The notes beneath the pieces are model-generated. The model was not told where the DNA came from. It made no database searches and worked only from the letters and a program-made list of their open reading frames with translations. Source: Ectocarpus siliculosus (taxonomy: Eukaryota; Sar; Phaeophyceae; Ectocarpales; Ectocarpaceae). From it: a DNA stretch of 64,000 nt. The stretch's first letter is position 1. Every line of letters starts with the position of its first letter. Shown piece by piece: positions 24,601-37,000 of this stretch. Where the stretch lies: positions 766,731-830,730 of the forward strand of contig FN649744.1 in the NCBI GenBank assembly GCA_000310025.1, written 5' to 3'. A program made the position numbers and the translations under genes.

Positions 24601-25962
24601 TCTGCACCTTCTTGAACTGAGCGGCGAGCTCTCCCTCCAGCTTTATCGTTGGCACCACCTCTTGCACCTCAGCAGAGGTGGTACTGGTAGCGGTAGCTTC
24701 GACGACCGAGCCTGAAGGCAGACCAGATGCCGCCGGCATCGCCGTATCCGCTAGCGCCGTCCCAGGATCGGCAGCAAGCTGGGTAGGACGAAACAGAATC
24801 GGTACGGCACCGCTGGTGTAAGAGAGGTAGGGTGTGTGGGGCAGGACGATGACAACATCATCGTAGGCGGCATCGTGCTACGCAACGACAGCAGTCCAGA
24901 GCTTCCAGGTTTCAGTCGAGGTGAGAGTGTCCAGTGCTTTGCGGGCAGGGTGGGAGGAGGCCGTAGGGCACCGTACAGGGCCACGACAACCGAATAACAC
25001 TCCCGTCAGTTCCCTAACTGTTATAGTTCGTCACGACGCATGCATGCAGTCACAGAGGAGTTTCAACCTCGGTTGGTTTCAATAGCCTACTGGGGTGCAT
25101 GCATCTCACGACATGTTCTACAGGTCTGTTATATACTTGTACCACGCAAGGTATCAAGCGGCCGGCACAGCCAACGCAGGTAGGCATTCTAGACTACTTG
25201 CTGCGCTTCAAAATCTACCTAGTGCTTTTTTTCACGGCTTAGAAACTAGTTGCAACAAGTTCGTGCCAAATTGATGCCCCAAACCAGTGTGTAGTCAACA
25301 GACAGTGGACAACAAAAAACCGGCCCTTCTCCGCCACCATTATTATAGTTCGACCAGACGAATCCCCCACCGCAGTACTGTGGTAGTGGTGAAGTACTCC
25401 ACATCCCCAACAATACCGCCCCAAACAACTGTTTCGGCTTGGACCTTACGAGGTGTTACAGCTCTTCTCTTGCATCTATCACGATAATTCCTATGGCTAG
25501 AGGACGGTTGCGTGCATGTTGTGTAACTTCTGCTTCAGTGTTGGGAAAGCATCACTACTGCACACTCACCACAAACGCCGCTGCGACTAGACCTGCAAGT
25601 ACATCCTTGAGCGCGAGCAACGGCTCGCTGGCCACCTCGTCTGCGCCGCAAAGGCCGCGGCTGCTAATGCGGGTGTTGGTGCGATTTGGCCAAGGAGAGG
25701 TCGATCGCAAAGCCTCACAAACGTTCTTCGTGTTGCCACTGCTGGTGGGGTTTGTTACAGAGCGACCGCGCCGCGTAAAGGCTGGCGAGCCAATCTGCAG
25801 AAGGGCGTCCCGAAAGAATGGGACCACGATTCGCAGGGAAGAGGAAGAAAGATAGCTGTTGAACAAGTCACTTGTAACGAGGAAAGAGGTGGATGCATCG
25901 GTATGTAGGAGGCCGAATATGGACACGATCTGTAGACTAGTGTTTGTGCAATATGGTAGCAT
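19454..25962 (-). CDS. TPR-repeat protein, probably plastid (thylakoid lumen)
   Basis: Exons in transcript order are 25962-25570, 24877-24608, 24203-24147, 23308-23148, 22247-22151, 21039-20976, 20237-20101 and 19597-19454; all phases join (441 codons). TPR helices are clear: FDKAKKLYNQ joined to VVKYAPGYVYGWSNRANVL, GDLKAAVSDYDRALQLA, LYLNR-type pairs ending in GTTLMALGDDDRAMSDLNQA, then ANRAQAFERRGDWAKALADY, and a final GDMKAAEGAWRGI before LKDQLKWPPR. Chloroplast/cyanobacterial TPR proteins of this family end with the same (K/R)WPPR block. The N-terminal exon contains SPAFTRRGRS, like the ASAFAP-type plastid presequence site of stramenopiles, then a hydrophobic LLALKDVLAGLVAAAFV that could be a lumen-transfer segment. 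The start at 25962 is the only Met in that frame and is uncertain. The intron after LYNQ has a GC donor (CAG|GCAAGC), supported because it restores an unbroken TPR. The final codons and stop after WPPR are unresolved. Role: protein-protein interaction; the partner is unknown. Confidence 0.83.
20689..20724. repeat. Three-copy 13-bp tandem repeat
   Basis: The unit CATGCGTGGGCAG is repeated three times within an intron of the TPR gene. Confidence 0.85.
21478..21661. repeat. (GA)n microsatellite with internal gap
   Basis: GAGA and GACAGA units flank 60 N at 21538-21597. It lies in an intron of the TPR gene and explains a spurious Arg/Glu-rich open frame. Confidence 0.95.
22910..22937. repeat. 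(GTT)n microsatellite
   Basis: About nine TTG units in an intron of the TPR gene; on the minus strand they read as poly-Asn. Confidence 0.85.
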
Positions 25963-28093
25963 GCTGTTGGTTTTCTAAAACGCAATCAGCTATGTGAAAT
26001 AGCATCATGCTGCATGTGACACGCTGTTGCACCGACGAGCATACAGAGAACCAAGCCAGGGGAATAACACGCAATCCTACTTTAAGGCGCACTCCGTGTG
26101 CACGGCAAGCTCAACTCGTGTACGTCATATGCACAGCTACACTTTTACCTTGCAACACCTGTATTAAGGAATAATAAAAACACACACAGAAAGACACCCA
26201 TTCGAGACATACCCACAGTCGAACGGGATGTGGTGGAGTCTTTTCAGTGAGTGTAGGCACTTTTGTAGATCGATCGTCGCAAGCAGCAGATGGTAGGACC
26301 CGTCGCATTTTACAAGCCGAAGTAGAATACCACCCCGTCAGCAACGGGCACGCGTTGATGCCTATCTTGGTGACATCCAACTAACCTTGTCTAGAGCTTC
26401 CAGATAACCTTTTCGTTCGGGGTCACTCACATCCCTCCCGGAATGACCTCCATTCAGGGGGGTGCTATACTACGTCATGAGCACAGCTACAAATCCAACG
26501 GTGACACGTCCGAGGCGACCTACGTAACAATCTGATTGTTGCAGCATGCACAACCAGCCAACGGCTTCAGATTTGATGCTCGATATTCCAGTCAAGCGTG
26601 GGTGTGATGGTGAAAGTAGGCAAAGGTACATGTGAGCGCCGCAAACACATGAACATGACAACAGCAGTGAAGCTTGTCGGTCTACACACCACATTTCTGT
26701 ACCTGGAATGACCACCCCAAGGGACAGCACAAGACCAGCGTCAACACCACCAAGCGCATGGCGGCACTTCGGCGAGAGGAAGGAGGGAGCGATAGGGGTG
26801 ACCGCGCCATGCCGGTGTTTACCTTTGCCTGTGTGCTCATCTTACCGACAGCCGAGAAGCCGAGAAGCAGACAAACGAGGGTTTCTCGTGTGCAGGCGTG
26901 TGTGCGTGCGCGGGCCATCAAGTATTGTTGTGATGTAAACGGGCGGCATGTGCGTGCTATTGCTCTCTCGACAGCGTGCTTGGGTGGGGTGGTGGGCAGA
27001 GCTATTGCCGAGGGTCTCAGGCAGTAACTTCATGGTTTTCACGCTGTTTCGTGGTCTCTCGAGCAGCAGATAGAGTCCACTCTAGCTAAGGGAGAAACGT
27101 TAAAACTCCTGTGCTACAGATAGGCGCGGTGGGATAACCGACGGTTGGCGTTTTTTTTTTCTTTCCACCGAACGCCTCGAGAACCGTATCTGGTATCTGT
27201 TGCATGCCGTTTTTGCGTCGGGTTACGGGCGGCTCGTCACGGGTTACAGGACCTTCGTGCGGATACCGCACCTGGTGAAGTGTTCACAGCTCCATCGATG
27301 GACTCAAAAGAGGTAGGTCCTGCCTCGGTTTTGTGTTACAGCTGTCCCTCCCTTGGCAGGATTGGCAAAGTGCTTGAAGTAGTCCAACACCTGTAGATTC
27401 AGCACCGTCTTTCGCATGCCAGTACATCTGGGTAGAGCAGTAGTACCAGTCTCCAGCGCTGTCAACTGATGTGCTCTGTTGTTAAACACAAGCAGGCGAG
27501 CTTGCTTACACACCCTTCTACTGTGTACCCCCCCTTGTGGTCTCCACCTGTAGACTATGACGCTAATGGTTGCACACCAGCGTTATTGCATGGTGCTACA
27601 ATAGAATGAGACCCGCCATCCGCGCAGGATTCAGTCAGCAGAGATCTACAGCAGTATCTGCCCGAAACACGCGTGAGCGGTCGGTCCATATCTTGCCTTT
27701 TCGGATTTGGTTTGGGCTCGAGTACGGTAATGGGCTGACTCTGTGTATACCCTTGAGATCTCTTAGACCTACACGGTTCAATATATGACTTGACTGAGTG
27801 GTATAATTTTAGTCGCTGTTTGCGTCTACATACGCAACGTATAATCACCACACGATGCCCAACTCCACCAGTGAATATGTACCACACGCCACAGTCCGCC
27901 AGCAACAAAGACCTGTGCACATCGTTATCTCTGAAAGCTCATCATCACAAGGATGCCAAAGCTTCTTGGAGCTATGCGAGTTCATGTCCATGTGCTAAAT
28001 AGTCGGCAGCCGGCGCCGGTTCACCACTAGTCTAATGTCTCTGCATCTTGTCATGTTGCTCCTTTTCTACATTTTGCCTCTGTACTGTTGCAG
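25963..28093. other. Divergent intergenic region
   Basis: Shared upstream region of the TPR gene (minus) and the kinesin (plus). It must contain the kinesin start codon, because the first recognised kinesin exon begins at a splice acceptor. No short first exon could be chosen with confidence. One copy of TACAGCAGTA lies at 27647. Confidence 0.5.
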
Positions 28094-31000
28094 CCGGCGC
28101 GGGTGACTGTCGTCGTCAGGGTTCGTCCGCCCGAGAGCGGTGGTGGTGGCAACAGCGCTGCCACCAGCGGCCACCAGCATGATGTCGTCGTGTTTCCAGC
28201 AGTTGGCAGCCAGAACACCATTGTAGTTGATCGAGACGGCGCAGAAGCCAGGTGCGTGTGTGTGCTATTTCCACCCCGGCGGGTGATATTTACTGTTGTG
28301 CCACGTACCCATCGCAATGTGGTTCAACGGGACACGAGTCGAGAAAGGGGTGCATCCATATCCCTCACATAGTAGCCATACACAAGGGGGCACGAAAGGG
28401 CGTGCTACTTCCCTCATTGCCAATTGCTTTCTTCATGTTATCCCACCCACATTTGTTTCCCAAATGCAAAACACGGTTGATAGTCAATGAAGGACGTCGA
28501 CCTGTGGACAAAACGACGTTCTTTTATACTCGGAGTATATTTTTCACCACTTTAGATCAACACTCACAGCATTTCTGCATATGTAGTGCTATTTGATAAG
28601 TAGCAAGTTCCTCACTGCGCATTGTGCTCCACTCACGATGTGCGTAAATCGACCTCGCAGAGACAGCCTCCAGTCTGAGTTCAGCATAAGGAATTGCTCT
28701 TGTGTATATCTGCATGCGCAGGCAGAAACTGGAAATTGGTGCCTACAATCGACTTAGTTCGGCGGCAACAACGACGACCTACATGGATAGCACGCCTCCA
28801 ACGCACACCAACCAAGCTCCTAACTTTAGTTGGGGTTCGATATTGATAGATTTTTAGGGGTAGGGTATGGTTTAGGTTTGATCGCCGGTGGTTGGGGCCA
28901 GAGCATGCAGAATAATGCAAACATGCAAACCGGCCGCATCTCTATCGGTGTCTACCTCCAAAGATAATATCAGCAGCCTGCAGGCACTTTTTTTCTAATT
29001 CTGCTTGTGCATGAAGATCACACCCGCTGAAAGGAAAACTAGTTCCTCTCCGTACAGCATTTCAAGATGAGACCTTGCTCACACGAAATATTTCGGCCGC
29101 TTTTTCGCCTACGGCTCCCCCTGAATCTGTGAAACCTACACTGTGTGTCTCGCGGCCTGGCTCTCCCGGTGCCACACGCTACAAGGGATAAAGGACTGCC
29201 GGTACCCAGCAGCAACTTAGACAATGTCGCAGTCAAAGCATAACTCCCTGCGTGATTCGACGTGGATGGCTCGCACATGGTCCTTTCGACCCGATCTCGG
29301 GAGACATGGTTCTGATACGGGCTCGCACCAGCGTTTTTCTTTCTCTCTAAACTCTGCACGCCACATACGTCTTCGATGCTATACTTGAAGCATGCGCGGC
29401 TCTAAATATACTCTTGGGTTATGATGGGTGTGCCGTTTTGTGTGTAGCTGTTGTTTTTTATCTGGGCACCATTGCACGTAACGGTCTTTTGGGTGACCTT
29501 TCATGCAGAGGCAAGACCCGACAATGGGAGAATGCCGTACGCGTTCCCTGCACGCATCACACGCACTTTGATTCCTCGCTAGAAACTCAAGCATGTCCTC
29601 GGCGCTCAATCGATCTCTGGAAATAAATAAATATCAAACCCAATGCTTCCTCCCAGCCCTGTTTTATTTTTCGGCATTACTTTGCAATGACAAATGGTCT
29701 ACACTGGGCAACAACGCAAATCTTCGTAGTTGAACCGTTGGCATTTCTAACCCTCTGTTTCTATCCTGCGGGCTTGACGCGGAACGTTGGCCCCGGAAAA
29801 GGGGGTAGACGTATTCCCCTTGTATTCTATCATAGGATAGACGTCGCTACCACCCACAGCTTGGGTCTTGAATAGGAAATGTTGTTTCGAAGCGAGGTCT
29901 GCCTTCACTCAAAACGTGGGCCAGGCCAGGTACAATAGACGTACTCTGTTGTAATTTTTCACGCCCTGCACCAAACTCTCAAGTAGGTCACACATAACAA
30001 CAAACCGCGTACTTGAGATGGGGTTACAAAGAACATTTATTTGCTATGGCAGGGAGTCGCATTTATGACGAAGTAACCATTTTGTAGTGAACCTCGCATG
30101 GTCACGAGTACGCAAAAAAAGAAGGGAAGCGAGTGCTGAACCCCTCTGGAGCCCAAGGAAGAAATCGATACAATTTTTCAGCAAAAACCCATTACACAGC
30201 TGGCACTCGACACAGAACGCCCGAGAAGAGAGTCTTCCCTAACCCCATCTGCGAGAAGGTGACATGCTCTTCACGGATCTGCTCCCGTACACTTGAAAGC
30301 AAAGTTTCTTAGTGCAACCCTCAGCACTGCGCCGAAACAATTGACTCTTTTCTCTTTGGTTGTACTTCCCTTCTCTGCCCGAAAACCGCTAGGCGCGTGA
30401 AGGGTGATCTACGCGATTCATCGCCGGGCCACAATTCATTTTCGGGACAACCTGGCAGCGCTAGTGGCGGGGGCGGCGGCGGCAATGTCAACACCAGCGG
30501 ACCAACGTTCACCTTCGACAGAGTGTTTTGGAGCATGCAGGCGGGATCGAAAGGTCGGGAGCGTCAGGGGTCGCTCGGCAGGAGCCCCGCCCCGTACGCA
30601 TCCCAGAACTGCGTGTTCGAAGGTAGGCATTCAGCATTGTTGTAGGTGTGTTGCTTGGACTTTGAGGAGCACTTTAGCAGTATGGCCAACTGAGAATGGA
30701 AGCGGACCAATCAAAGAACGTTCGTTTCGAGGGTATCACGCATGTGCTCCTTCGCTGAAATCCGTGTAGTCGTGCGTGATGTCGGAGAAGCGACGAAAGA
30801 AAAATTTAACTTGAGTGGGTAAAGGATGTGGTGATATTCCGATGCATGCTCTTTCATCTGCACTCAAGACAGAGTAGAGAAGATGAGTCAAGTAATGGAA
30901 CCTTGACAACGAAAGGGCATCTTCCATTTCCCGCAACTTCTGGTGGTGATGGACGTGGCGGGAAACATGGGAACCGGCCATGCCAACGCAAAGGTATTGG

Positions 31001-34000
31001 CTGTAGTATTGATCTATGGAGTCGTTCTCAAGCCTCGCTCTTTCAAACAAGTAGCCTCGAGGGAGGAGTACACACTATCCTTCCACTGCAGCAGAACCTC
31101 TCAGAATTCGACGGGACACACACGTACCTTCACATGCGCAGAAAACCCATGTTTTTCGTTTGACATAAGTGTTGTATTCGATACAGACGGGAAAAATCTG
31201 CACGAAGCTCCTTGATCTAACGGTAACCCTTTCCCCGTCTTGCGCTTCGTTTGGAACGCCTGGCGATTAAGCATTCCTATGGTATCTCCCACAAAGCCTA
31301 ACAACTTAAACGAAAACGACGACTCCTCCACCAGTGGTACTCCATGAGGAAAAATTGAAAACAGGCGTATTCACGGGGACAGACCATAGACAATCCGCAA
31401 AGCCATCATTGTCTCGAACCGCACAAAGTCAACAAAACTTGCAGAGTACCTAGTCGTATCCGAACAGGCACCGACCGCGACATGACCCACACGGCTGCAC
31501 CATGGCCACGGAAAGTGACACCTCATCCAACTGTATTCTTCTCGCCGCAATGGATGGCGACAAATTTTCCTGAACGCACGGTTTCGCAGGAATCGGGCAG
31601 GGCGTCGTCGAGAATTGCCTTGCCGGCTTCAACACTTGCCTCTTCGCCTACGGCCAGACGGGGTCAGGGAAGACGTTCACTATGATGGGGGCCGGTCCCT
31701 CCGGACCAGCAGCAGCAAAGGCAATAGAAGCAACAGTGATAGAAACAATGGAACAGCAGGTAAGGGCGGTCACACCCCCGCCCCCGCCCGTCGAGATTAT
31801 GGCCTTAGAGCCTCAGCAACAAGCGTCGGACGCGGCGGTGGCGGAAAGCGACACGCAGGAAGCGACAGTGAGCAAACCTCCTAGCGACAGCGACAGTAAT
31901 ATCAGCAACGACAGTGGAACATCGACATCGAACGCCACCACCTCGGAAGGCACGAGCGGTATCAGACCGCGACCCATCGTGACTGGCGCGCAACTCAGCA
32001 ACAACAGCAATAGCGGCGGCATCAGCAGCAGCGACAGCAGCGGCAAGACCAGGAACAAGAACAAGAACAACAGCAGCATCACCACCCATAGCACGTCCGA
32101 AGGGTCTTCCGGCGTCAACACGGACGGCCCGGGCGGTACCGGCGGCGCCAATCGAGGCGTGATCCCGAGGATCTGTGACTTCTTGTTCGAGCGCGCGGAG
32201 ACGGTGACCGCAGAGGCCAACGCTACCGCGGGCGTTGTTACCGGAGGTCCGGAAGCTATTGGCGAGGTAGAAGGATCGACTCGTGCGGGCAACAACGCTG
32301 TTAACAGTAGTGCTGGTGTTTTGGGAAAGCAATCCGGAGTTAGCACCAGGTGGACCTTCAGGTGAGCGATAAACAACTTGTGCGGCGGAATATTAGAGAG
32401 GGCGGGGGCTGCCGTGACTGTGCAAGTAGTGTTATAGCACAGGTATGGAGATTTTTTGTATCCAAGTTTTCGTACAAGTCTCCTCCCAGGGTACTACTTT
32501 TGAACACAAGTATAGAAGCCCCGAAAGAAGCAACTTCTGCAGTTGCCCTCCACCTGTGTGCGCATGTGCAGGTGTCTGTTCATTCCTTTAGACGTTGATT
32601 CGCCAACCGACGGCCGCAGCCGGCCGGAAACGGTCGAAGAGACCGCTGGCCGTGGTTGTTTCGCTAACCCAAAGCGGGCGCTTTGTTTGCGCCTATTGTA
32701 TCTCGTGCACATTCCGAAACGTCTTCCATCGTCCTCCCCTCCGGCAGTGTTTCTTTCACGGAGATATACATGGAGAGGGTTCGTGACCTTCTCGACACCT
32801 CTGGGCGCGCCAACCAGAACCTCAAGGCAAGAAGAAACGGACAGGAGAATGACGTAGCACAGGAGTATATTGAGCCGCCGTTGGTCTCTTCACTTGCATG
32901 TATGCTTGCAACATCTTTCCCGGGATTGAGGAGATGATACCCCTGCTCGAGGAACTTACCGTTGTCCCGTTGCTGCGTTGACCCTAGTTGATTTGAAGAG
33001 CGAAAGGCGGGACGAGGAAAAGGATGTTGACCTCGAAGCTCTCCTCTTTCAAGAACTATGCCCTTCCGTAGACACAGCCTGCCTCTTGCTGCCAAATTTG
33101 CCTATTTAGCAGGGTGCGTCAACGCTGTCACCCGTCATAAGAACGACGTACGGGGGACGCGTGATGTACCGTACGTCCCCTAAGCATAGCTTCTCGGCCT
33201 ACCCCACCGCATGCACCTGTACCGATACCCTGTCTTCATTTTTCCACTCTTTTTCCTGTAGTACATTGGTCTTCCTTGCCCTGATACACGAGAGTATCCT
33301 CCTCCTCTGACATACTTACCAAGCGAGCGAAATACTCAGCAAGCAATACACCAAGTTCACCGACCTTCCTTCCCCCTTTGCCTCAGTTCTACCAACTCGC
33401 CCTAGACCCCGTGACGTTTCAATAACCTGTGACTTGCAAACCGATTACGTTCTGGATACCACGGCTTGGTTTACAAACAAGCCTCTACTTTGCGTGGTCG
33501 TCAGGCTCACGCCTTTGCGTCCACCCCGTCTTCATGGTGAATGAGCTAGACGATTGTATGTAGCGTTGAGAACCCTCTGTCGCGCAAGAATGGCGACCCT
33601 ACGGCGTGCAGTGTTTTTTTTGGTTTGGGTCAGAAAAACGCCCGCGAGGCATTTACCTGATTGCCACTTACCGGAAAACAAGGCTTGATCCGGCAGCGTC
33701 GTTCTGAGCAACATGACGAACAACTTGCTTGAGTTGCCGCTATCCTTACCTGAGACTCTGCGAACACCCCGCAGCAATTCACGCTCGGTTCCAACGCTTG
33801 CTGAGTCCTTGAATCCCGACGTGCTCTCTTACTGGCATTGTAGAGGTGTGAGCGGGCCTAACCTAACGTGCATGGCCGTGCACGGTGGTTTTCCTCCGGT
33901 AAAAAAGGTGCGGGAACATCCTACGAAGGGACCTTTCGTGGAGGGCGTTGTCACCGCAAGGGTGACCACTGCTAGGGAGACAGAGCGACTGCTGGTGGAG

Positions 34001-37000
34001 GGGCAGGCGAGGAGGGCGGTGGCCGGCACCAACATGAACGAGACTTCTTCGCGCAGCCACGCCATCTTCACCATCGTGGCCACTAAGGTGGAGCGTGACC
34101 TGCAGACGGGCGCGGAGGGTTATACGACAAGCAAGGTGACAAGGATTTTGTCTTCTCTGCTGCCCTTGGGTGACGTTCTACAGTGACGCAATCATTCCGC
34201 AATAACTTGTGGCTTTATGTCTAGTGTAGAGCGTGTATTCCAGCCCATTTGTACGGAGACAAACCGCAACTTGAACTAGGATAAGTTAATCTTTATGATA
34301 GGGGTGCCCGTTCAACACATGTGTGCGATGGAACCCAAGAATCGAAGCAAGCTTAAGTTTCAATAGCGATTACGTATGGTACTGCTCAACTGGCGTGCCT
34401 ACGGTAACACATACTACTCTACATTGTTCGCGAAGGTCCTCTGCAACTGAGGTGCAGGGTTAGATCGATCTCAGGCCTGTCTGTCGTTGTGTGGCTCTTC
34501 TATGATACCAGTACATACTTGTATGAAACTCGCGTGGGCCGCAGTTTCGTGTTCCCGTGGAGTCCGGCGAAGGTTGTGGTAGTAGATGTTGAACCCAACA
34601 GCCCACGCAGGCTGTTCATAGATCGCTGATGGCTTCAAGCGGACGCATCGACGTGAGCATTCGAGTTTCAATCGTTCGGGAGGATTGATCCAACATTTAG
34701 GAGTATACAAATCTTGTTGTTCTTGATGCAACGAGGTAACTTTCGTTTGCTTTCGTTTCGACACTCACCCACAGAAAAAGGGGGGGCAGTGGGGATGCTT
34801 CTGTGGGCGCAGCCGGATGCGCAAGCGATTTTGAACGGGTCCTCCTGGTTGTGTTTGTTCTCTCGTGGGTCTGAGTTTGGTTGCTGGCCCGAAAAACCCA
34901 AGGAGGTGACCGTGGGCTGTGGATACTTCCTTGTTATGTCAAGACAACCACGGCCAACAACAAGACAGCACCAACGACAGCACCCACCCTCAACCACCAA
35001 ACCAAACTGCAGGTGAACTTGGTGGATTTGGCCGGCTCGGAAAACGCCAACACGGCGGGGTCGGCCGGCACTCGGTTGAAGGAGGGTGCCGCCATCAACA
35101 AGTCTTTGCTCACACTGGGCAGGGTCATCAAGGCTCTCGTGGACGCTTCCACCGAGGTACCTGCATGAAACCAACGTTCCATATGTTTGATTCCTAGCGT
35201 GCGACACGCCATACGATCGCCGATACCCCATACGTCTGCAATTTCTGTTGTACGCGAACTTCGGTGTTTGCAAACAAAAGCAACGACAACGCAACAATAA
35301 CCCCTACACTTGGTCGGTTGTACATGGGCGCTGTTTGTCGCTGCTGTGTTGCAGGGGCGCCCGCGCGTCATCCCAAGCTCCAGCCCCCGCAAGTCCGAGC
35401 AGAGGTTGCCAGGGAACGCCGGAGTGGATGAGAGCCTCCCAGATCCACTGCCGTTGTTGACCGTAAAGTGAGTGTATTACTACATTACCAAAGCGAAGGA
35501 CGAGATTCGACGGTGATTTTCTGCGCCAGGGAGAGTCGCCATGTGATACCAGATAACCCTTGAAAAACTCTCCTCACTTACCTCCGCCGCTGCTCTGTGC
35601 TCGACCGCCCCTTCAACGTCTTGCTTTTTCGAACCACGTTGTTCTGTAACATACTGTCGGCTGTGCTGTTCAAAGAAAACTCACACATACAAAATCGCAT
35701 TGCCTATCAAGCAGTCACCCGCGCAGCAGACTACTGCAGGAACACCTGTCACGTAAGGGACGCAAGGCGCAGCAAGAGCGAGTTGCTCACTTGTCACGAG
35801 AAGCATGATCGCCACACCCAGTTCCAACTGTTGAATGAAAGACCTGATATCAACGGCTCGAGCGTGCGGCATACTCTAGCCCCCTTCGTCTGTTCTGAGG
35901 AAAACCCTACACACATTGAACACTCCGCGAAAACAAATCAAACAAGATCAAGAGTCAACCCCTTCTCCACGTCCCCAAGACCCAGAAAAGGTTGGAGCAA
36001 TGGCTTTTGCCCTAACCCCCCTGTCGTCCTCCATTAAGAAACACGCATAGCGCCACACGTAGTAGCCAAAAACAATGTTTGAATATTTACATTCTCTCAC
36101 CACCACCACCACCACCACCACATTCTCTCTGCCCTTCCCCTCCTACAGAAAGGTTTCAAGCAACCGGTCGCTATTGAAGACCCCTTCTCCAGTCCATGGC
36201 CCCGCTCCCTCTCCGGCCGCCGCCGCAGCCGCCGCCGCATCTCTGGCCGCGGTGAACGGGGAGGGGAGCGTCACCGGGTACAGCACGGTATCATCGATTG
36301 ATGGCGCTGGCAAGAACGATGACGGCAGTGACCGTCACAGTCGAATTCTGTCCGGAGGGGGGGATGGTCGTGGCCGAGGTCGAGGGCCCCGCATCAACAG
36401 ACGGAGGTCGTCAGGGTCCATGCAAGATCACCGGTATCAGCAGCAAGTACTGTCCCAGCCTTCATCGTCTCCGCCCCGGTCTCCCTTTGCCTCCCCACCC
36501 CTGTCCCCGTGTACTTCTCCGCCCACCTCGCCGCGATCATCCATGGAGCCGGCAGGGTCTTCCCCGAGAGTTCCCAGACGAGATGGTGGGGGCGATGGAG
36601 GGAGTGGGGGTCTCCGGCAGTCGATTGGCGGCGGCGGGAGGGTACCGTACAGGTGCGTTGCCCGATGAAGAATATCTAGTTGCCGTTTTTTTCACTTCCC
36701 AGTACTGTCGCCACATGCCTTGTCGTAAAGGGTGGCAGTTTTGCCTGTTGTCCTGTTTGGACAACCGCCTTGTTCTCGCCTAACGTTGTGAGTGCGGCTT
36801 AAAAGTACATATCCGATGATATGTGGGACCTGAAATCCATCGGTGATGCTTTCTGCCGTTCCTTTTTTCCAGCGATACTTGTTGGTGCGATTAATGGTAG
36901 GGAAGCCCCAAGCCTCAGAGAAAGAAGGACGGCGGGAGGGCATAATTCTGATTACTGTCAAGCGAGGATTAAGCTGAGGACAATACACACCACATGCTCC

